A stretch of 39,607 bases of DNA, taken from Coriobacteriia bacterium. GTDB taxonomy: Bacteria > Actinomycetota > Coriobacteriia > Anaerosomatales > PALSA-660. Position 1 is the stretch's first letter, and each line of letters begins with the position of its first letter. A program made the position numbers and the translations under genes. Below are positions 38,434 through 39,607 of the stretch, piece by piece. The notes under the pieces are model-generated. The model was given only the letters and a program-made list of their open reading frames with translations. It did no database searches and had not been told where the DNA came from. The stretch is taken from the NCBI GenBank assembly GCA_023252055.1, contig JAHEXP010000010.1, forward strand, positions 1-39,607, in the 5' to 3' direction.

Positions 38434-38465
38434 GGAGGCCGCCGACATCGCTGCCGACGGCCTCC
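38434..38465 (-). terminator. Hairpin terminator after metK
   Basis: A 14-bp stem (arm GGAGGCCGTCGGCA) closed by the tetraloop GCGA, 26 bases after the metK stop. Two pairs are G-U in the minus-strand RNA but C-A mismatches in the plus-strand copy, so the hairpin is complete only in the metK transcript. No U-run follows. Confidence 0.6.
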
Positions 38466-38491
38466 GATCACGTGCTCGATACGAGATGGGC

Positions 38492-39607
38492 CTACAGGCC
38501 CGCCGCCGTCCGGAGCTCGGCGACACGATCGGTGCGCTCCCACGTGAAGTCCACGTCGTCGCGTCCGAAATGGCCGTATGCAGCGGTCTTGGAGTAGATC
38601 GGGCGGCGCAGGTCGAGGTCGCGGATGATCGCGCCCGGACGCAGGTCGAACGTCGCAGCCACCGCCTTCTCGATGCGCTCCACTTCGACGGTCTCCGTGC
38701 CGAACGTCTCGATCAGCACCGACAGCGGATGCGCGACGCCGATGGCGTACGCCAGCTGCACCTCGCACCGCGCTGCCAGCCCCGCAGCCACCACGTTCTT
38801 CGCCACCCAGCGCGCGGCGTATGTGGCGGAGCGGTCGACCTTGGTGCAGTCCTTACCGGAGAACGCGCCGCCGCCATGACGGCCCATGCCGCCATAGGTG
38901 TCGACGATGATCTTGCGGCCGGTCAGCCCGGAGTCACCCATCGGGCCGCCGATGACGAATCTGCCGGTCGGGTTGATGAAGATGTTCTCGTCCGCGACCT
39001 CGTACGCGATCGCCTCGGTCTCGAACACCGGCTTGATGACGTGCTCGATGAGGTCCGGCCGGATGAGCGTCTCGACGTCAGCCTCCTCCGCGTGCTGCGT
39101 CGAGATCAGGATCTTCTCGACCGCCACGGGCTTTCCGTCGACGTAGCGGACGGTGACCTGGGTCTTCCCGTCGGGGCGCAGGTACGGGAGCACGCCGGAC
39201 TTGCGGACTGCGGTCAGGCGCTCCGCCAGACGGTGCGCCAGGTGGATCGGCATCGGCATGAGCGCGGAAGTCTCATCGCATGCGTAGCCGAACATCATGC
39301 CCTGGTCGCCGGCGCCGATGAGATCGAGCGGGTCGGTGTCGCCCTTCTTCGCCTCGAACGCCTCGTCCACGCCCATCGCGATGTCCGCGCTCTGCTCGTG
39401 GATGGCGGTCAGCACTCCGCAGGTCTCGTAATCGAACCCGAAACGGGCGTCGGTGTAGCCGATCTTCTTGACTGTCGCGCGCACTATCGACTGGATGTCC
39501 ACATACGCGTGCGTGCGCACCTCGCCGCCGACAACGATCAGGCCGGTGGTGGTGAACGTATCGACTCCGCACCGGACGTAGTCCGGATCCGCGACGCTGC
39601 CGCGGTC
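38492..39607 (-). CDS. metK: S-adenosylmethionine synthetase (5' end cut by window)
   Basis: Makes S-adenosylmethionine from methionine and ATP. The visible 371 residues run from just inside the N-terminus ([16 protein letters not shown]) to the C-terminal RTAAGL. They include the signature [15 protein letters not shown], the phosphate loop [16 protein letters not shown] and [11 protein letters not shown]. The frame stays open to the last base of the window, so an estimated 20-30 N-terminal residues and the start codon lie outside. SAM made here serves, among others, RsmB and RsmD nearby. Confidence 0.97.
   Translation of the reverse strand, partial: DRGSVADPDYVRCGVDTFTTTGLIVVGGEVRTHAYVDIQSIVRATVKKIGYTDARFGFDYETCGVLTAIHEQSADIAMGVDEAFEAKKGDTDPLDLIGAGDQGMMFGYACDETSALMPMPIHLAHRLAERLTAVRKSGVLPYLRPDGKTQVTVRYVDGKPVAVEKILISTQHAEEADVETLIRPDLIEHVIKPVFETEAIAYEVADENIFINPTGRFVIGGPMGDSGLTGRKIIVDTYGGMGRHGGGAFSGKDCTKVDRSATYAARWVAKNVVAAGLAARCEVQLAYAIGVAHPLSVLIETFGTETVEVERIEKAVAATFDLRPGAIIRDLDLRRPIYSKTAAYGHFGRDDVDFTWERTDRVAELRTAAGL

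Noticed and set aside
38400-38526. A PriA N-terminal extension reaching into metK
   Set aside because: The extra residues cross the metK stop and hairpin and are unlike any PriA start.
1-39607. Search for CRISPR arrays, IS elements, integrases, tRNA and rRNA genes
   Set aside because: No regularly spaced repeats, transposase-like proteins or cloverleaf/CCA patterns were noticed. All long stretches are accounted for by core genes, so nothing suggests a mobile or defence island.

Overview
The window is a dense, high-GC, housekeeping stretch of a bacterial chromosome. Thirty-four of the 36 genes seen lie on the minus strand; only rpmB and a FmdB-like gene lie on the plus strand. Features pointing to a deep-branching actinobacterium (Coriobacteriia / Anaerosomatales-like, an inference) are the many GTG starts, the 1-4 base ATGA/GTGA/TGATG gene overlaps, FabK-type enoyl reductases with no FabI in view, an ADP-forming acyl-CoA synthetase, ThiT/ThiN, an HD-GYP-like protein, a FakA/DegV module and a full-length PriA. 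No mobile element, CRISPR array, tRNA or rRNA was recognised.

Right to left, in the direction of most transcription: metK (cut by the window end) ends in a hairpin, then come priA, def, fmt, rsmB and glpX. A bidirectional hairpin separates glpX from the convergent fmdB-like gene. A divergent promoter region leads leftward to a two-gene cell-wall operon: a membrane PASTA protein with an amidase-like domain that appears to have lost its metal ligands, then a coiled-coil M23 peptidase. Next is thiT-thiN behind a TPP-riboswitch-like leader, then a membrane GAF/HD-GYP-like protein facing rpmB.

From the rpmB divergent region an operon runs leftward: DUF1858 protein, Asp23 protein, fakA-like kinase, DegV protein, recG, rsmD, coaD, a coiled-coil protein and yceD, then rpmF, which may have its own promoter. 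Beyond a 32-bp perfect palindrome lies a long lipid block: ADP-forming acyl-CoA synthetase, a BioD-like/DRTGG ATPase, plsX, fabH, fabK, fabD, fabG, acpP, a second FabK-like flavoprotein with a four-Cys cluster, fabF and rnc. A further promoter candidate precedes smc, ftsY, lepB and ffh (cut by the window start).

Together the genes cover initiation and elongation of type II fatty acid synthesis, entry of acyl groups to phospholipid (PlsX), probable uptake of exogenous fatty acids (FakA plus DegV), CoA and acyl-CoA supply (CoaD, the ADP-forming synthetase), co-translational secretion (Ffh, FtsY, LepB), chromosome maintenance (SMC, RecG, PriA), translation start and ribosome maturation (Fmt, Def, RsmB, RsmD, L28, L32), thiamine salvage and SAM synthesis. 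The least ordinary items are the pseudo-amidase/M23 pair, the unusual thiT leader, the diverged HD-GYP protein, the Cys-cluster FabK paralogue and a recurring TAGnAT promoter element.
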